Assembly: GCF_963378085.1 (NCBI RefSeq)
Contig: NZ_OY726395.1
Coordinates: forward strand, 4,836,001-4,900,000
Source of the DNA: Mycolicibacterium sp. MU0050
GTDB taxonomy: Bacteria > Actinomycetota > Actinomycetes > Mycobacteriales > Mycobacteriaceae
DNA: 64,000 nucleotides
Direction: 5' to 3'
Both the position numbers and the translations under genes were made by a program. Below the pieces are notes generated by a model, which saw only the letters and a list, made by a program, of their open reading frames with translations, searched no databases and was not told the origin of the DNA. Shown one piece after another: positions 30,701 through 42,260 of the stretch (position 1 is its first letter; every line of letters begins with the position of its first letter).

Positions 30701-33700
30701 CCAGCACCACCACCGCCGCCGGCACCATGTAGGTGGGAATCCGTTCGACCAGCGCGGCGCGGACCTTCACCGGGTCGGCGGTGCCGGTCACGTACCCCAC
30801 CAGCCGCTTCTCGCCCGGACGGTCCTCGCGGGCGATCACCGCGGCCTGCTCCACGCCGTCCACATCTGCCAAGGCCGCCTGGACCTCGCCGAGTTCGATG
30901 CGGTAGCCGCGGATCTTGACCTGCTTGTCGGCGCGACCCATGTACCGCAACTGCCCGTCGGCACCCCAGGCGACCAGGTCGCCGGTGCGGTACATGCGTG
31001 CTCCGGGAGCGCCGAACGGGCACGCCACAAAGCGGGTGGAGCTCAGATCGGAGCGGCCCAGATAGCCGGTCGCCAGGCCGGTTCCGGCGACATAGAGTTC
31101 GCCGACGACACCGACCGGCACCTGCCGCAGCCAGCCGTCCAACACGAAGAAGGCCAGGTGGTTCAGCGGCACGCCGATGGGGCTGGCGTTGCTGTCGGCA
31201 TCCGCGGCGGTGATCTCGCGGAACGAGGCGTGCACCGTGGTCTCGGTGATGCCGTACATGTTGATCATCCGCGGTGTTTCGGGATGGCTCTGCATCCAGC
31301 CCGAAAGTCGTTGCGGTTCCAGCGCTTCGCCGCCGAACACCACGGTCTGCAGCTTCAGCTGCTGTCCCAGCTCGGGGTGCAGCGCGTCGGCGGTCTGCAG
31401 GGCGTAGAACGCCGAGGGTGTCTGGCTGAGCATGCTGACTTCCTCGGTGACCAGCAGCGCGTGCAGGTCTTCCGGCGAACGCACCACCGCATCCGGCACC
31501 ACCACCAGGCGCCCGCCGTAGAGCAGCGGCCCCCAGATTTCCCAGACCGAATAGTCGAAGGCCAGCGAGTGGCACTGCGTCCACACCTGCCCCGGAGCCA
31601 GTTCGGCGCTGAGCGCGTCCAACAGCTCGGTGACGTTGCGGTGGGTGACCGCAACGCCTTTGGGCGCACCGGTGGTTCCGGAGGTGTAGATGATGTAGGC
31701 GATGCCGTCGGCTGCCGGAATCGGCAGCGCGGTGCTGGGTTGCGCCGCGACGTCGGGGTCCTCGACGTCGACCACGACCATGTCGGGCAGGCCGGCGGTC
31801 ATCAGCCTGGGGCGCAGCTCCGCTGTGGTGACCGCGACGATCGGGGCGGCATCCGAGAGCACGTACTCGATCCGCGCGTCGGGATGCGCGGGATCGATCG
31901 GCAGATAGGTGGCACCGGTCTTGAGCACGGCCAGGATGGCCGCGATGGCCGTTGCGTTGCGCGGTAGCAGCAGCGCCACCCGCTCCCCGGGCCCGGCGCC
32001 GCGGCTGACCAACAGATGCGCCAGCCGATTGGCCATCTCGTCCAGTTCGCCGTAGGTCAGCGAACGTCCTTCGAAGGTCAGCGCCACCGCCGCGGGGTCG
32101 CGGGCCACCTGTTCGGCGAACAGTGCCGGGATCGCCGGAGCGTCCCTGTCGGGACGCGCGAGCACCGCGCGGTTGCCCCACTCGTCCAAGCGCTGGTGTT
32201 CGTCGGCTCCGAGGAGGTCGATCGAGGACATCCGACGGGCGGGATCGGCGGCCATGGCCGTCAGTACCTGCTGCAGCCGGCCGAAAAGGGTATCGATGCC
32301 GGCCTTTTCGAAGACCTCGGTGTCGAACTCGATGCGCAACCCCAGTTGCGATCCGGGCATCGCGACCACCGACAGCGGGTAATGGTTGTACTCGCGGCTG
32401 GCGAAATCGGTGATCGCCAGGTCCTGCACACCACCCAGTAGGGCTTCTGCGTCGATCGGATAGTTCTCGTACACGAACAGCGTGTCGAAAAGACGTTCCT
32501 GACCGGTGATGCGGTGAATCTCGTTGAGCGCCAGGTGATCGTGCTCGACCGTGTCGTTGTGAGCGCGCTGCAGCTGATCCAGCAGTTCGGCCACGGTGTC
32601 CGCCGCGGTGAGGTCCGCACGGACCGGGACGGTGTTGATCAGCAGACCGACCATGGATTCCGCCCCGGCCAGATCGGCAGGCCGGCCGGAAACGGCGGTG
32701 CCGAAAGCAACGTCCTGCTGGCCGGTCAGCCACGTCAGCAGCTGCGCCCAGGCGGCCTGTAGCACGGTGTTGACGGTGGTGCGCTGCGCGCGCGCCAGTT
32801 CGGTGAGCGCCTGCGTGAGGGACTCGGGCATCAGGTAGGACTCGACGCCGCGGGGTCCCGCCTGGGTGGGTGGCGCGACCAGCGTCGGGCTGTCGAATCC
32901 GTTGAACACCGTGCCCCAGGCGCTGCGCGCGGCGTCGAGGTCCTGGCCATCCAGCCAGGTGACGAAGTTGCGGTACGGGGCCGCCGCGGGCAGCCGTTGA
33001 CCGTGATAGCCGGCAAAGATGTCCCGCAACAGCACCGGCAGCGACCAGCCGTCGATCACGATGTGGTGAATCGTCACCACGAGCCGGTGCCGGTCGGCCC
33101 CGGTGCGAAGCAGGGCGGCCCGGAACACCGGTTGGTCGGAGAGTCTGCAGGCGGCGACGCGTTCGTCGGCGCAGAACTGCTCGACCCGTTCGTCGACGGC
33201 AGCGCCCGCGCCGGAATCGACGAGTTCGAGGTACTGCCAGGCTATTTCGGGCTGGGCTGGAATGATCTGCACCGGTTCGCCGAAGTCTTCACTGAACCGA
33301 GCCGCCAGGTTCGGATGCCGTGCGACCACCGCGTGCACCGCGTCGCGCAGCCGATCCGCATCGAGTGGGCCGCTGACGGTGATGCCGAGTTGCACCGCGT
33401 AGACGCTGTCGTTGGCGACGCCATCGGAGCTGTCGCCGAAGTTCGCCTGGAACAACAGGCCCTGCTGCAGCGGGGTCAGGGGCAGCACATCGGCGACCTC
33501 GTACTGCCGGGTGAGCCTGTCGATCTCCGATTGGCTGAGCCGCACCGGCGTGACATCCGACGGCGTCAATCCGCCGCCGCCGTTGCGGACGTTGGCGCAG
33601 ATGCCGGCCAGCGCCTCGAACCACAGTTGGCCGAGTCGGCTGATCTGGTCGCTGTCCATCGCCGACGGCGCCCAGGTCCACGACGCTTGCAGCTGGGGAC

Positions 33701-36700
33701 CGGCGTCGCTGTCCATGGTGCCGGCGTTGAGTTCGACGGTGTGCGCCAACGGCATTGCCACGGCCGAGGCCACGTCGGCCATCGCCATGCTGTCCGGGCT
33801 GATCCGCCAGAGTTCTTCGGAGAGGTCGCCGGCGCCGGCGCCCAGCCGGCCGAGGTAGTTGAAACCGACGGTGGGCTCCGGGCCGCTGAGTTCTGCCTCG
33901 GGGTTGAGGTAGCGCAACAGTCCGTAGGTCAGACCGTCGGGCAACCCGCGCAGTTGTTCCTTGGCGCTCTTGATCACCGCGGCAAGCTGAGCGTCGCCCG
34001 TGCGGACCTGAGCCCAGGGCAGGGACCCCACCGCCAACGCCACCGGATACTTGGTGGTAAACCAGCCCACGGTGCGGGACAGGTCCACCGTCGCGGAAAG
34101 CTCTTCGTGGCGGCCATGGCCTTCGACGTCGATTCCGAGGGGTCGGCTCGAACCCAGAAACTCCGTCCAGGCCAAGCCGAAGGCGATCAACAGGATGTCC
34201 TGCACGCCGGCGTGGTAGGCGGCCGGCACCGGACCCAGCAGCTGCTGCGTGGTCTCGGCGTCCAGGGACAGCGAGAGGTGCCCGGCGTTGGCATAGGTGT
34301 CGGTGGCCGGCTGGACCTCGGGCAGCGCGGGCGGGGTCGCCAACACCTGACGCCAGGCGTCGGCCTGGTCGAGGACTTCCGGCGTCCGCGCATGCTCGGC
34401 GAGCACCGCCGACCAGGTGGCAAAGGATGTCCCGGTGATGGGCAACTCGATCGGTTGTCCGTGGTGGTGCTGGGCCCACGCGAGGTTCAGATCCTCCAAC
34501 AGGATGCGCCAGGACACGCCGTCGACGGCGAGGTGGTGGATGATCAGCGCGAGTTGGCTGGTGTCGGTTGCCCATACCGCACGCAGCATCAACCCCGCGG
34601 CGGGGCTCAGTTGTGCGCGCGCCGCCACCAGCGTTTCCGGCGTCAGCGCGTCGACCGAAGTGAAGCACTCGCGGGCCTGCACGGAGCCGGCGTCGGGGAC
34701 GAGCATCGACCACCCGTCGACGACCTCGGCCTGCAGGCGCAGCGTGGCATGGCGGTCCAGGAGGGCCTGCAAGACCGCCAGCACGTCGTCCTCGCGCACC
34801 CCGGCCGGGGCCTGCAGGACCAGCGTCTGGTTGAACTCGTCGATGGCCCCGTCACTTTCGCGCAACCAGCGCATGATCGGGGTGGCCGAGACCGGACCAT
34901 TGCCCTGGTCCACCACGGCAGCCTCACCCGAGACCACGTCGACGACGACGGCCAATCGAGCCACGGTCTGCTCGACGAAGATGTCGCGCGGCCGGCACAG
35001 GATGCCTGCCGCTCGCGCGCGGGCGACGACCTGCATGGACAGGATGCTGTCGCCGCCGAGGTCGAAGAACGAGTCGTCGACGCTGACCCGCTCCATCCCC
35101 AGTACCTCGGCGAAGATCCCCGCCAGGACTTCCTCGACCGCGGTCTCCGGGGCACGGTAATCCCGGTTGGCACCGACGTATTCGGGTGCGGGCAGCGCGC
35201 GGATGTCCAGCTTGTTGTTCGGTGTCAGCGGCAGCGCGTCCAGCACCACCACGGCCGCAGGCACCATGTACGGCGGCAGCCGGTCGGCCAGTTGGCTCCG
35301 GGCCTCGACCGGATCGGCACTGCCGGTGATGTAGGCGACCAACCGCTTGTCGCCGGGGCGGTCCTCGCGGGCGATGACGGCGGCGGCCTCGACCCCGTCG
35401 AGGGCCGCCAGTGCCGCATGGACCTCGCCGAGTTCGATGCGGTAACCACGGATCTTGACTTGTTCGTCGGCGCGGCCCAGGTACTGCAACTGGCCGTCGT
35501 CGCCCCAGCGGATCAGGTCGCCGGTGCGGTACATGCGGGTCCCCGGCTCGCCGAACGGGCATGCCACAAAGCGCGACGCCGTCAGATCCGGGCGCCCGAT
35601 GTAGCCCGGTGCCACGCCCTCGCCCGCCACGTACAGTTCGCCGACGACGCCCGCCGGTACCGGCTGCATCCAGCTGTCCAGCACAAACAAGGCCGCAGCG
35701 GGCACCGGTGAGCCGATGGGCACCACGCCGGTGCCGGCGGAAAGCGGGGCGCTGATCGCCACACACATCGTGGTCTCGGTCGGGCCGTAGGCGTTGATCA
35801 TCGTCCGCCCGGGGGCCCAGCGGTCGACGACGGCGGCCGGGCATGCCTCGCCGACGACCGCCAACGCCGTCGACTCCAACCCCTCCGACGGGAGCATCGC
35901 CACCGCCGACGGGGTCTGGGTCAGCACGGTGACCTTCTCGGCCACCAACAGTTGGTGGAAGTCCTGCGGCGAACCCGCAACCGTTTCGGAGACCACCACC
36001 AGCCGGCCGCCCCGCAGCAGGGCGCCCCAGATCTCCCAGACCGACACGTCGAAGGCCAACGAGTGGCACAGCGGCCAGACGCCCGGGTTGGGCAGGCCCG
36101 CGTCCAACGTCGTCATCAACTGGGTGACGTTGTGATGGGTTATCGCCACACCCTTGGGTGCACCCGTGGTGCCCGACGTGTAGATCACGTACGCCAGATC
36201 ATCGGGACGCGGTGCGGGCAGGGGGCTGTCGGGCTGGTCGGCCAGCGCCGGGTCATCGACGTCGACGACGGGGATGTCGTGGCCGTCGAAACGGGAGCGC
36301 AGCTCGGCGGTGGTGAGCACGGCCGCCGGCGCCGCGTCGGCCAGCACGAACTCCAGCCGCGACTCCGGCACCGAGGGGTCGATCGGCACATACGCCGCGC
36401 CCGTCTTGAGCACCGCCAGGATCGCGACGACGGCGCGATCGGTGCGCTCGGACACCAGAGCCACCCGCCGGCCCGGGCCCACCCCGCCGGCCGACAGCAG
36501 GTGGGCCAACCGGTTGGCGGTCGCGTCCAGCTCCCGATAGGTCAGCGAGATGTCCTCGAAGGTCAGCGCCTCCGCGTCGGGAGCGGCGGCGACCTGCTGT
36601 GCGAACAGGTCGGGAATCGAGATCTTGTCGGCGGCACCGGTCAAGGCGCCGGTGTTGCCGATCGCCGCGAGTTCGGCGCGTTCGTTGCCGGCGAGCAGAT

Positions 36701-37994
36701 CCAACGAGGACAAGGGCCGATCGGGATCGGCGGCCATGGCGGTGACGAGAGTCTGGATATGGTCCGCCAATTCGGCGACCTCGAAGCTTGCGAACGGCTG
36801 TCCGGCACCCGCCGTGCTCAGGAACAACTCGTTGCCGGCGCCGATGAAGAAGAGCCCGAAGCTGCCGGTCGGTCCGTGGTTGGTGTACGACACCGACACC
36901 TCGGCGCCGGCGAGGTCGGCGGTGAGGCGAGAGGGAATGAAGTTGACCGCGATGCGCCGCGAGGGCTGGCGCGGACCCCCGACGGTGCCGTCGGGGCTCA
37001 GGGCGTGGACCGGGAACCGCTGGTGTTGCAGCAGTTCGCGGATGCGGATGTCGACGTGGCGGCAGAACTCGCCGACCGTCATCTCCGGCGGGGATTGCAG
37101 CACCAACGGCACGACACCGGCGAGCATGGCCGGCAGCGACTTCGAGTCTTCGCCCACGCGCCGGCTCACCGGGAAGTCCAGCGCCACCTCCGAGCCGTAG
37201 CCCGACCAGGCGCGCGTCAACAGTGCGACCGCGGCGGTGGTGACCGTGTAGCGGCGGATGCGCAGGCTCTTGGACAGTTCCTTGATGTGGCCGACGACCG
37301 CCGGATCGATGGGTACCGATGCCGACGGGGCGTACGCGTTGCGACCGGCAACCGCGGGGGCGGGCGGCTGATCGAGGCCCGCCTCCGGTGGAAGATTGCC
37401 GAGCCAGTACGCCAGGTCGTCCTGGTAGTCCGCGGACGCCTCGTAATCCTTCTCGCAGTCGACGAAATCCTGCAACGAGCCGAAGTAGGCGGGCGCGCCG
37501 GCTTCTCCGGTGGCCAACGCCGTATAGATCGATGCGATCCGGCGGCTCACCAGAGCCATTCCCAATCCATCTACGGAGATGTGATGACCCAGGCCGAACA
37601 GATAGAACTCGTCAGGCCGGGTGCGGAAAAGTGCGAATTTCACCAGTCGCCCGGTGAGCGGCAGCGGGGTGTGCTGAATCTCCGACGCCTTTTCGAGGAC
37701 GGACTGCACCGGATCCTCGGTGTCACTGACGTCATAGAGGGGGAGTTCGATTTTGGAGTAATCGAGCGACTTCTGGAAAACCTGACCGTCGACTTCGAAG
37801 AAGGTTGCCCGGGCCGGCTCGGCTTCCTGTAGAGCTTGCCGTACCGCCTCCTGCAGGAGGCCGTGGTCCACGGTGCCGTCGATTCTGCCCAGGAGGCCCA
37901 GCTGCCATTCCGTGCCGGCCAGTCCGCTTTCCTGCGATAGCCAGATATCCAGCTGCCCTCGTGACAGCGGCAGAGCCCTGGGGTCAGGTTCCAT
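27711..37994 (-). CDS. mps1: GPL non-ribosomal peptide synthetase Mps1 (C-A-T-E-C-A-T-E-C)
   Basis: The 3427-aa NRPS has nine domains: acyl-accepting C1 (~1-440, HHISVDG), A1 (~460-960), carrier (~983), E1 (~1030-1475), C2 (~1490-1915, HHIVIDG), A2 (~1950-2445), carrier (~2496), E2 (~2550-2990) and C3 (~3000-3427, HHIVLDG). Hand-read codes are DVWTAVAMCK (A1, Phe-like) and DYWSVGMVHK (A2, close to the Thr code DFWNIGMVHK), matching D-Phe and D-alloThr. The N-terminal C domain would take the fatty acyl chain. E2 reads HHLAVDA instead of HHxxxDG. The ATG at 37994, eight bases after GGGG, is preferred to the in-frame TTG at 38000. MbtH lies upstream in the same operon. Confidence 0.93.
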   Translation of the reverse strand: MEPDPRALPLSRGQLDIWLSQESGLAGTEWQLGLLGRIDGTVDHGLLQEAVRQALQEAEPARATFFEVDGQVFQKSLDYSKIELPLYDVSDTEDPVQSVLEKASEIQHTPLPLTGRLVKFALFRTRPDEFYLFGLGHHISVDGLGMALVSRRIASIYTALATGEAGAPAYFGSLQDFVDCEKDYEASADYQDDLAYWLGNLPPEAGLDQPPAPAVAGRNAYAPSASVPIDPAVVGHIKELSKSLRIRRYTVTTAAVALLTRAWSGYGSEVALDFPVSRRVGEDSKSLPAMLAGVVPLVLQSPPEMTVGEFCRHVDIRIRELLQHQRFPVHALSPDGTVGGPRQPSRRIAVNFIPSRLTADLAGAEVSVSYTNHGPTGSFGLFFIGAGNELFLSTAGAGQPFASFEVAELADHIQTLVTAMAADPDRPLSSLDLLAGNERAELAAIGNTGALTGAADKISIPDLFAQQVAAAPDAEALTFEDISLTYRELDATANRLAHLLSAGGVGPGRRVALVSERTDRAVVAILAVLKTGAAYVPIDPSVPESRLEFVLADAAPAAVLTTAELRSRFDGHDIPVVDVDDPALADQPDSPLPAPRPDDLAYVIYTSGTTGAPKGVAITHHNVTQLMTTLDAGLPNPGVWPLCHSLAFDVSVWEIWGALLRGGRLVVVSETVAGSPQDFHQLLVAEKVTVLTQTPSAVAMLPSEGLESTALAVVGEACPAAVVDRWAPGRTMINAYGPTETTMCVAISAPLSAGTGVVPIGSPVPAAALFVLDSWMQPVPAGVVGELYVAGEGVAPGYIGRPDLTASRFVACPFGEPGTRMYRTGDLIRWGDDGQLQYLGRADEQVKIRGYRIELGEVHAALAALDGVEAAAVIAREDRPGDKRLVAYITGSADPVEARSQLADRLPPYMVPAAVVVLDALPLTPNNKLDIRALPAPEYVGANRDYRAPETAVEEVLAGIFAEVLGMERVSVDDSFFDLGGDSILSMQVVARARAAGILCRPRDIFVEQTVARLAVVVDVVSGEAAVVDQGNGPVSATPIMRWLRESDGAIDEFNQTLVLQAPAGVREDDVLAVLQALLDRHATLRLQAEVVDGWSMLVPDAGSVQARECFTSVDALTPETLVAARAQLSPAAGLMLRAVWATDTSQLALIIHHLAVDGVSWRILLEDLNLAWAQHHHGQPIELPITGTSFATWSAVLAEHARTPEVLDQADAWRQVLATPPALPEVQPATDTYANAGHLSLSLDAETTQQLLGPVPAAYHAGVQDILLIAFGLAWTEFLGSSRPLGIDVEGHGRHEELSATVDLSRTVGWFTTKYPVALAVGSLPWAQVRTGDAQLAAVIKSAKEQLRGLPDGLTYGLLRYLNPEAELSGPEPTVGFNYLGRLGAGAGDLSEELWRISPDSMAMADVASAVAMPLAHTVELNAGTMDSDAGPQLQASWTWAPSAMDSDQISRLGQLWFEALAGICANVRNGGGGLTPSDVTPVRLSQSEIDRLTRQYEVADVLPLTPLQQGLLFQANFGDSSDGVANDSVYAVQLGITVSGPLDADRLRDAVHAVVARHPNLAARFSEDFGEPVQIIPAQPEIAWQYLELVDSGAGAAVDERVEQFCADERVAACRLSDQPVFRAALLRTGADRHRLVVTIHHIVIDGWSLPVLLRDIFAGYHGQRLPAAAPYRNFVTWLDGQDLDAARSAWGTVFNGFDSPTLVAPPTQAGPRGVESYLMPESLTQALTELARAQRTTVNTVLQAAWAQLLTWLTGQQDVAFGTAVSGRPADLAGAESMVGLLINTVPVRADLTAADTVAELLDQLQRAHNDTVEHDHLALNEIHRITGQERLFDTLFVYENYPIDAEALLGGVQDLAITDFASREYNHYPLSVVAMPGSQLGLRIEFDTEVFEKAGIDTLFGRLQQVLTAMAADPARRMSSIDLLGADEHQRLDEWGNRAVLARPDRDAPAIPALFAEQVARDPAAVALTFEGRSLTYGELDEMANRLAHLLVSRGAGPGERVALLLPRNATAIAAILAVLKTGATYLPIDPAHPDARIEYVLSDAAPIVAVTTAELRPRLMTAGLPDMVVVDVEDPDVAAQPSTALPIPAADGIAYIIYTSGTTGAPKGVAVTHRNVTELLDALSAELAPGQVWTQCHSLAFDYSVWEIWGPLLYGGRLVVVPDAVVRSPEDLHALLVTEEVSMLSQTPSAFYALQTADALHPELGQQLKLQTVVFGGEALEPQRLSGWMQSHPETPRMINMYGITETTVHASFREITAADADSNASPIGVPLNHLAFFVLDGWLRQVPVGVVGELYVAGTGLATGYLGRSDLSSTRFVACPFGAPGARMYRTGDLVAWGADGQLRYMGRADKQVKIRGYRIELGEVQAALADVDGVEQAAVIAREDRPGEKRLVGYVTGTADPVKVRAALVERIPTYMVPAAVVVLETLPLTVNGKLDTRALPAPEYQDVDQYRPPADAVEELLAGIYAQVLGVERVGVDDSFFDLGGDSISSMQVVARARAAGLVCRPRDIFVEQTVARLAQVVTFADGAADVVDEGTGPVVTTPIMHWLRSLDGPVDQFNQTVVLQAPEGVTEDGVLTVLQALLERHAMLRMQAADDNGGWAVTVPTPDAARAIDCLQTVAELSDEALAAARTRLNPATGAMLSALWVPATRQLAMLVHHLAVDAVSWRIMLEDLNIAWAQHRSGQPVELPTGGTSFARWSTLLAEYAKDPAVTAAAELWREVAATPAALPAPDPAADTYATAGSTQLSLDVETTRQLLGDVPAAFHAGVQDILLIAFGLAWREFLGTTAPVGIDVEGHGRTEELFGDVDLSRTVGWFTTKYPVVLDVGDLPWDQIAAGATDLGPLVKNAKEQLRTLPDGLTYGLLRYLNPDVGLAGADPTIGFNYLGRLGAGAGELSEELWRIDQDAVAISATGSAVPTPLGHTVELNAGTMDTDAGPLLHATWTWAPSALNQQQIERIGQLWFEALTGICAHVRAGGGGLTPSDVAPAKLSQQDIDELAQQGDIADVLPLTPLQQGLLFHATTAQGGEDLYAVQLDVSVTGQLDASRLRDAVHTVLKRRPNVVARFHDQFGEPVQVLSAEPELVWQYVELTDEADAERRVEQVSAAERAAVLDLETQPPFRAALIRTGTDRYRFVLTNHHIVLDGWSKPILLQEIFASYLGERLPAPVPYRRFVTWLAEQDNDAARSAWRTVFEGFEVATMVGPPGMSLGRRAVESFQVSAETTRALGELARSCSTTVSTVLQVAWAQLLMWLTGQNDVAFGTAVSGRPTDLAGAESMVGLLINTVPVRATITADTTVASLVKQLQTAYTDTLDHQHLALHEIHRVAGHDQLFDTMFVYENYPIDAAALLGVQDLAITDFSNREFNHYPLSVQAVPGHELGLRIEYDTSVLSPARIQKLVKRFHRVLDNMTADTREQP

Positions 37995-38045
37995 TATCAA
38001 TTCCCCACACCATGAGTTGACCGTGTAATTGAATTGACCGCTTTT

Positions 38046-38270
38046 TTAAAGAGCCCCGCCCTGCGCCAATCGATCGCGCAGGCTCTTCGGTCGAATATCT
38101 GTCCAATTCTTTTCGATGAATTCCAAACACTCCGCTCGGGGCGCTTCCCCATGAACCACCGTCCAACCTGCTGGAACGTCGGCAAAACTCGGCCATAGGC
38201 TGTGCTGCTCTTCGTCATTGACCAACACGAAGAAGCTGCCGCTCTCGTCGTCGAACGGATTAATGCTCAA
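38046..38270 (-). CDS. mbtH: MbtH-like NRPS accessory protein
   Basis: The 74-aa protein carries the MbtH signature: NPFDDESGSFFVLVNDEEQHSLWP, VPAGWTVVHGE and NWTDIRPKSLRDRL, with the three conserved Trp. MbtH proteins bind adenylation domains and are needed for their folding or activity. I choose a TTG start at 38270, which has GGAG five bases upstream and gives the usual family length. The longer frame to 38351 would add an Arg-rich stretch not seen in the family. It is 51 bp upstream of mps1 and probably the first gene of the mbtH-mps1-mps2-gap operon. Confidence 0.9.
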   Translation of the reverse strand: MSINPFDDESGSFFVLVNDEEQHSLWPSFADVPAGWTVVHGEAPRAECLEFIEKNWTDIRPKSLRDRLAQGGAL

Positions 38271-39139
38271 CTTTTCTCCATACCGCCCAGGAACACGTGA
38301 CCTCACCCAACATACGGGAGGTCTCAGGATAACGCCCGATGTATTCACCAAGTTTCCGGGTGACCACTTCTTTATTGAAGTTTAGTTAGCTCAGGCTAGG
38401 AGTTTGCTGTACTAACCTTTTTCTTCGCTTTTGCGAGGTCATTGGCCTGCCCGACCGGCGCTAGCGCGCTTGCGACATTTCACTCTCTATGAGAGTCATG
38501 TGGACGCACCCTCAGGCTTGGGTACAACAGACCGACCCTGAACGTCATGGTTCGTAGGTGCGACAGGTGGCCTGAGGCTTTCGATTGGCGCTGAGGCCAG
38601 GGCAGCAGCTGACGCGAGCCTCCAAGTCCTCCGCTGAACTTCCCCGAGCGGCAAGTACAAAGCCTTGCGTCCTGATGCGGCCGACGCCCCTGGCCCTCCT
38701 CGCCGGCGCTCGGCAGTCTAGGCAAACAACGAGTGCACGATAGAAACTTCGCCGCGAACCCGGCACGGCCTACGGGGACGAAGAAACTCTCAGTGAGATT
38801 CTGGGTCAGGGCGATCCTGCGCCGCCGAACCCGGCGATGTACCGCGAGGCAAGACCATCATGAACAACGGGATCTTCACCGTGACGCCGCCGACCGGTGC
38901 GCGCACAGTGAAGGATACGACCTCCAACTCGAGGCGTCGGCCCCGCTGGGTCTCCATCTCCAGACGACCCGGTAGACGCTTGGGCGCAGCCAACCAATCC
39001 AGACCGCGTTCGATGGACTCGACCAGGTTCATGGTGGCGACTATACCCGGGGAGGCGCAGCCGCCCGCGATTCGCAATCTGACCCAAACCCCGGGACAGC
39101 CCACTACTTCGGCTGCACTGCAATTGCTTTCGTTGCGTC
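38271..39139. other. Gene-poor region between mbtH and fmt, probable promoter zone
   Basis: About 870 bp without a convincing gene. The part next to mbtH (38340-38440) is noticeably AT-rich for this genome and is the likely promoter of the NRPS operon. A small hairpin (ACTCTC-TAT-GAGAGT) lies at 38482-38496. The remainder has only short conflicting frames on both strands, perhaps decayed sequence. Confidence 0.6.
38790..39032 (-). CDS. Possible small unknown protein
   Basis: An 80-aa frame starting MNLVESIERGLDWLAAPKRL and containing LELEVVSFTVRAPVGGVTVK has a protein-like alternation of charged and hydrophobic residues. It lacks a good ribosome site and a recognised family. An overlapping frame on the other strand also begins plausibly. 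It may be a remnant rather than a working gene. Confidence 0.25.
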   Translation of the reverse strand: MNLVESIERGLDWLAAPKRLPGRLEMETQRGRRLELEVVSFTVRAPVGGVTVKIPLFMMVLPRGTSPGSAAQDRPDPESH

Positions 39140-39961
39140 TCAAGCCCTGATGAAGCAGTACAGGCGGTACTCTGAGCTACCTTCGCTACTGAGGTCATCG
39201 TATGCCTTCTGCGCCGGCGCAAAGTCATGAACCATTCGGCGGAACATCCTCGGTGTGACTCGATCGATGACGTCCTGCCACTGCTCAAGGGTCATCTTCA
39301 TGCCGCGCCTGACTTCGGTGTTGATGACCTGGTACGAAACAACCTGTAATGGTCCGGCCGCCAGTGCCGCCTCCCATTCGGCAATCTGCCGAGTTGAACG
39401 CGCATCTGTGTAGAGGAAGTGTCCACCCGGCCGCAATACACGTCCGACCTCGTCAAGAAAGCGCGAGAATCGCGGGTATAGGTGGGAGGACTCAACGTTG
39501 ATCACCGCATCGAACGATGCGTCCAGGAACGGCAGTTCTTCGGCATCGCCTTGCACGAAATCCAAGTTCGGCAGTTGATGCTGGCGCCGACAATATTCGA
39601 TGCCAACCGGGTTCACGTCCAGGCCGATGTACGACTCCGGTCCCAAAACGCGCGTGATATACGACGCCCCGCCGCCGTGGCCGCAACCAACTTCCAACAC
39701 CCGCTTGCCCTCGAGTTCCACCTGGGAGGCCGTGCGGTGATAGAGCTGGATGGGAAATCGGTTGGGCTCGTCGGCCGGCGACAACGCCAATGCCATCGGC
39801 GGATCTTCTTCGTACCCGTAGTTGAGGAACACCACGTCATCCGAATTCAGCCTGCGTGTCGCGTACCGATAAATAGATTTCTGCGCCAATTGGGTGAACT
39901 TCGCATTCAGCGTCGGAAGAATCCGGTCGCGAGACGACCACCCCCCAGTTCTCACAGCCAT
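39140..39961 (-). CDS. fmt: GPL fatty-acid O-methyltransferase (Fmt-like)
   Basis: The 273-aa class I SAM methyltransferase has motif I VLEVGCGHGGGASYI, then YIGLDVNPVGIEYCRR, GDAEELPF and EVGRVLRPGGHFLYTD. It belongs to the group of Fmt and of the phthiotriol/phenolphthiotriol dimycocerosate methyltransferase Rv2952 (sterol-methyltransferase-like with NYGYEEDPPMAL near the start). In GPL loci Fmt methylates the hydroxyl of the 3-hydroxy fatty acyl chain. The ATG at 39961 is chosen because the longer frame adds atypical residues. It is divergent from a gtf gene. Confidence 0.8.
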   Translation of the reverse strand: MAVRTGGWSSRDRILPTLNAKFTQLAQKSIYRYATRRLNSDDVVFLNYGYEEDPPMALALSPADEPNRFPIQLYHRTASQVELEGKRVLEVGCGHGGGASYITRVLGPESYIGLDVNPVGIEYCRRQHQLPNLDFVQGDAEELPFLDASFDAVINVESSHLYPRFSRFLDEVGRVLRPGGHFLYTDARSTRQIAEWEAALAAGPLQVVSYQVINTEVRRGMKMTLEQWQDVIDRVTPRMFRRMVHDFAPAQKAYDDLSSEGSSEYRLYCFIRA

Positions 39962-40115
39962 GCCCGGAGTATTGCAGAGATCTGCGGACCTTACCGCCAG
40001 TTGAACAGTTCGCTTCAAGGTCCGCTGCCCTCGTCCGGCTGTCCGCCCGATAGGCTGCAGACGATAGCCGCGAAAGGCTTCCGCTCCAGAGAATCCCTGA
40101 AAGGCTCAGACCCGC

Positions 40116-41360
40116 ATGAAGTTTGCGCTGGCATGTTACGGAACTCGCGGAGACGTAGAGCCCTCTGTCAGTATCGGCCGCGAACTTGAGCGGCGTGGCC
40201 ACGAGGTAAACCTGGCCGTACCACCTGATCTGGTGCCCTTTGCCGAGGAAGCGGGCCTCGCAACGGTCTCCTACGGACCGAAACTGTCGGACTTCTTGCA
40301 GGAGGACTTCCTTCGAAATTTCTGGGCCGAGTTGGCCCGTCGCCCGCTGAAAACACTCCGGGAGCTCTGGCAGCCGATCGTCCACTACTGGGATCAGACA
40401 GGTGCGACCTTGAAGTCGCTGGCCGACGGTGTCGACCTGCTGTCCACGGGGCTCAACTATGAGCAGCCGGCCGCCAATATTGCGGAGTACTACGACATTC
40501 CACTGGTCACACTGCATCACTTTCCGATGCGCCCCAACGGGCAGCTGGTGCCAATGCTTCCGCCCACACTGGTTCGATCGGCCGGGTCGATGTCGGAGTG
40601 GATGTTGTGGCGGATGACAAAGGACGTCGATAACGCGCAGCGGCGCGAGTTGGGGTTGGGGCCTACCACACGAACATCGGCGAGGCGCATCGCCGACAGA
40701 GGAACCCTAGAGATACAAGGCTACGACGCTGTATCGGTCCCTGGTCTCGCGAAGGAATGGGCCCGGTGGGGGGACCGCCGGCCATTCGTGGGCGCATTGA
40801 CGATGTCGTTGTCCACTGACGTGGACAACGAAGTCACCTCATGGATCGCCGATGGACCGCCACCGATCTGCTTCGTCACCGGCAGCATCCCGGTGAAGTC
40901 ACCCGCCGAGACCGTCGAGATGATCAGCGCCACGTGTTCTCAACTGGACCAGCGGGCGTTGTTGTGCGGCGGTGGCACCGACTTCACCGGGATCTTGCAG
41001 TCGGAGCACGTTAAGGTGGTCGGCGCGGTCAATTACGCAGAGGTGTTCCCTTTGTGCCGCGCGGTAATCCACCATGGCGGCTCCGGGACCACCGCAGCGA
41101 GTCTCCGCGCCGGAATTCCGACGCTCATTCTTTGGAGTTCGGCCGATCAGCCCTACTGGGGAAACCAAGTCCAACGATTGGGAGTGGGTACCGCTCGCCG
41201 CCTTTCGCGCAGCGGTGCGAAAACACTAGTCACCGATATCCGCCGAATCCTCCGCCCTGAGTATGCAACTCGAGCCCGCGAACTCGCCGCGCAGATGACC
41301 AGCCCGGCGGAGAGTGTGTCCAAGGCCGCCGACCTCTTCGAGCGCTCCGTTATTCAGTGA
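40116..41360 (+). CDS. GPL glycosyltransferase (Gtf family), the only rightward copy
   Basis: The 414-aa UDP-glycosyltransferase-like (GT1/GT28 fold) enzyme has an N-terminal acceptor domain beginning MKFALACYGTRGDVEPSVSIGRELERRGHEV and a C-terminal nucleotide-sugar site with VIHHGGSGTTAASLRAGIP. GPL Gtf enzymes add 6-deoxytalose to alloThr (Gtf1) or rhamnose to alaninol (Gtf2), and related ones extend the sugar chain (Gtf3). Sequence alone does not decide which this is. The gene is divergent from fmt, with 154 bp between their starts, and convergent with the rmt genes. Confidence 0.85.
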   Translation: MKFALACYGTRGDVEPSVSIGRELERRGHEVNLAVPPDLVPFAEEAGLATVSYGPKLSDFLQEDFLRNFWAELARRPLKTLRELWQPIVHYWDQTGATLKSLADGVDLLSTGLNYEQPAANIAEYYDIPLVTLHHFPMRPNGQLVPMLPPTLVRSAGSMSEWMLWRMTKDVDNAQRRELGLGPTTRTSARRIADRGTLEIQGYDAVSVPGLAKEWARWGDRRPFVGALTMSLSTDVDNEVTSWIADGPPPICFVTGSIPVKSPAETVEMISATCSQLDQRALLCGGGTDFTGILQSEHVKVVGAVNYAEVFPLCRAVIHHGGSGTTAASLRAGIPTLILWSSADQPYWGNQVQRLGVGTARRLSRSGAKTLVTDIRRILRPEYATRARELAAQMTSPAESVSKAADLFERSVIQ

Positions 41361-41399
41361 CCGTGAGCACGACCAGGTGCCGGGAACTGCGGCGCCGAG

Positions 41400-42188
41400 T
41401 CAGCGAGCCGGCTTCAGCAGCAGCCCCTGACCGGTGGGCAACGCACAGATAGCAATTCCCAGTTCCTTCGCCACGTCATCCATGGCTTGCCGCTGCTCGT
41501 CGCGGCCGCGCTGAGTGTAATCATCAAGTAGCACAACGGCACCTGGGGTAAGCTTCGGCCAGAAATACTTCAGAGCAGCGACTTCCGGTGGCGCACAGTT
41601 CATATCAATATGTAGAAACGCAACCCTGTCGGTGTCGACCTCGTCCAGCGTTTCCGGGACTGTGCCAGCGATGACGCGGTGGTTACGCCATTGGGAAAAA
41701 TTGGCACGCACCTGGTCGGCGGAGTTTGCGTAGATACCGAAGTCCAGCGCGGCCTTGCTCTTCGTCAAAGCTCCTGCCTTACGCTCCAGCGCAGTGACGA
41801 ATCGCTCATCCATACCCTCGAATGTATCCAGAAGATAGAACGTCTTACCCAATCGGTCCCAATCGAGATTCTCCATCACCGCACTGCTCAAGAAGCCGTG
41901 GCTGACGCCGCACTCAACGAAGTCGCCTTCCAAATGACTGGCTGTTGCAGCGGCCCATAGTCCAACGTGCACACGCCATTCCCAATGATAGAAATCCTTG
42001 CCACCAAGAGCTTGGACTCCGCGTTGATAGGCACGCTTGAACTCTGGATCGTCAACGAAGGCGTGACTGTTGAAGCAGATCAATGCATCGTTCGAGTACA
42101 CATCGGGCAGGATCGTTCGCGGGATCCAGTATGCGGTACGGAGCACGAACCATGCCAGGCGGAACCTCATCGACCATGTATGTGCCAC
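41400..42188 (-). CDS. TylF/MycF-type sugar O-methyltransferase, copy A
   Basis: The 262-aa SAM methyltransferase of the TylF/MycF family has GDFVECGVSHGFLSSAVMENL (SAM site), FYLLDTFEGMDERF, FLHIDMNCAPPEVAAL and AVVLLDDYTQRGRDEQ. The Asp residues of HIDMN and LLDDY are candidate metal ligands. In GPL loci such Rmt enzymes methylate rhamnose at positions 2, 3 or 4; the position cannot be read here. The start is GTG at 42188 or ATG at 42170. It is a tandem paralogue of the next gene, which shares long identical blocks. Confidence 0.85.
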   Translation of the reverse strand: MAHTWSMRFRLAWFVLRTAYWIPRTILPDVYSNDALICFNSHAFVDDPEFKRAYQRGVQALGGKDFYHWEWRVHVGLWAAATASHLEGDFVECGVSHGFLSSAVMENLDWDRLGKTFYLLDTFEGMDERFVTALERKAGALTKSKAALDFGIYANSADQVRANFSQWRNHRVIAGTVPETLDEVDTDRVAFLHIDMNCAPPEVAALKYFWPKLTPGAVVLLDDYTQRGRDEQRQAMDDVAKELGIAICALPTGQGLLLKPAR

Positions 42189-42260
42189 GCGAAAACCATA
42201 CCCCGCCGTATGCCCCAGATGAATGTAGTTGGCTTTCCCGCCCAGCGTGACGGTCCTACG

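Noticed and set aside
28548..31967. 1139-residue rightward open frame opposite mps1
   Set aside because: Long only because stop codons are rare in the antisense of high-GC repetitive NRPS DNA; the mps1 frame has clear domains.
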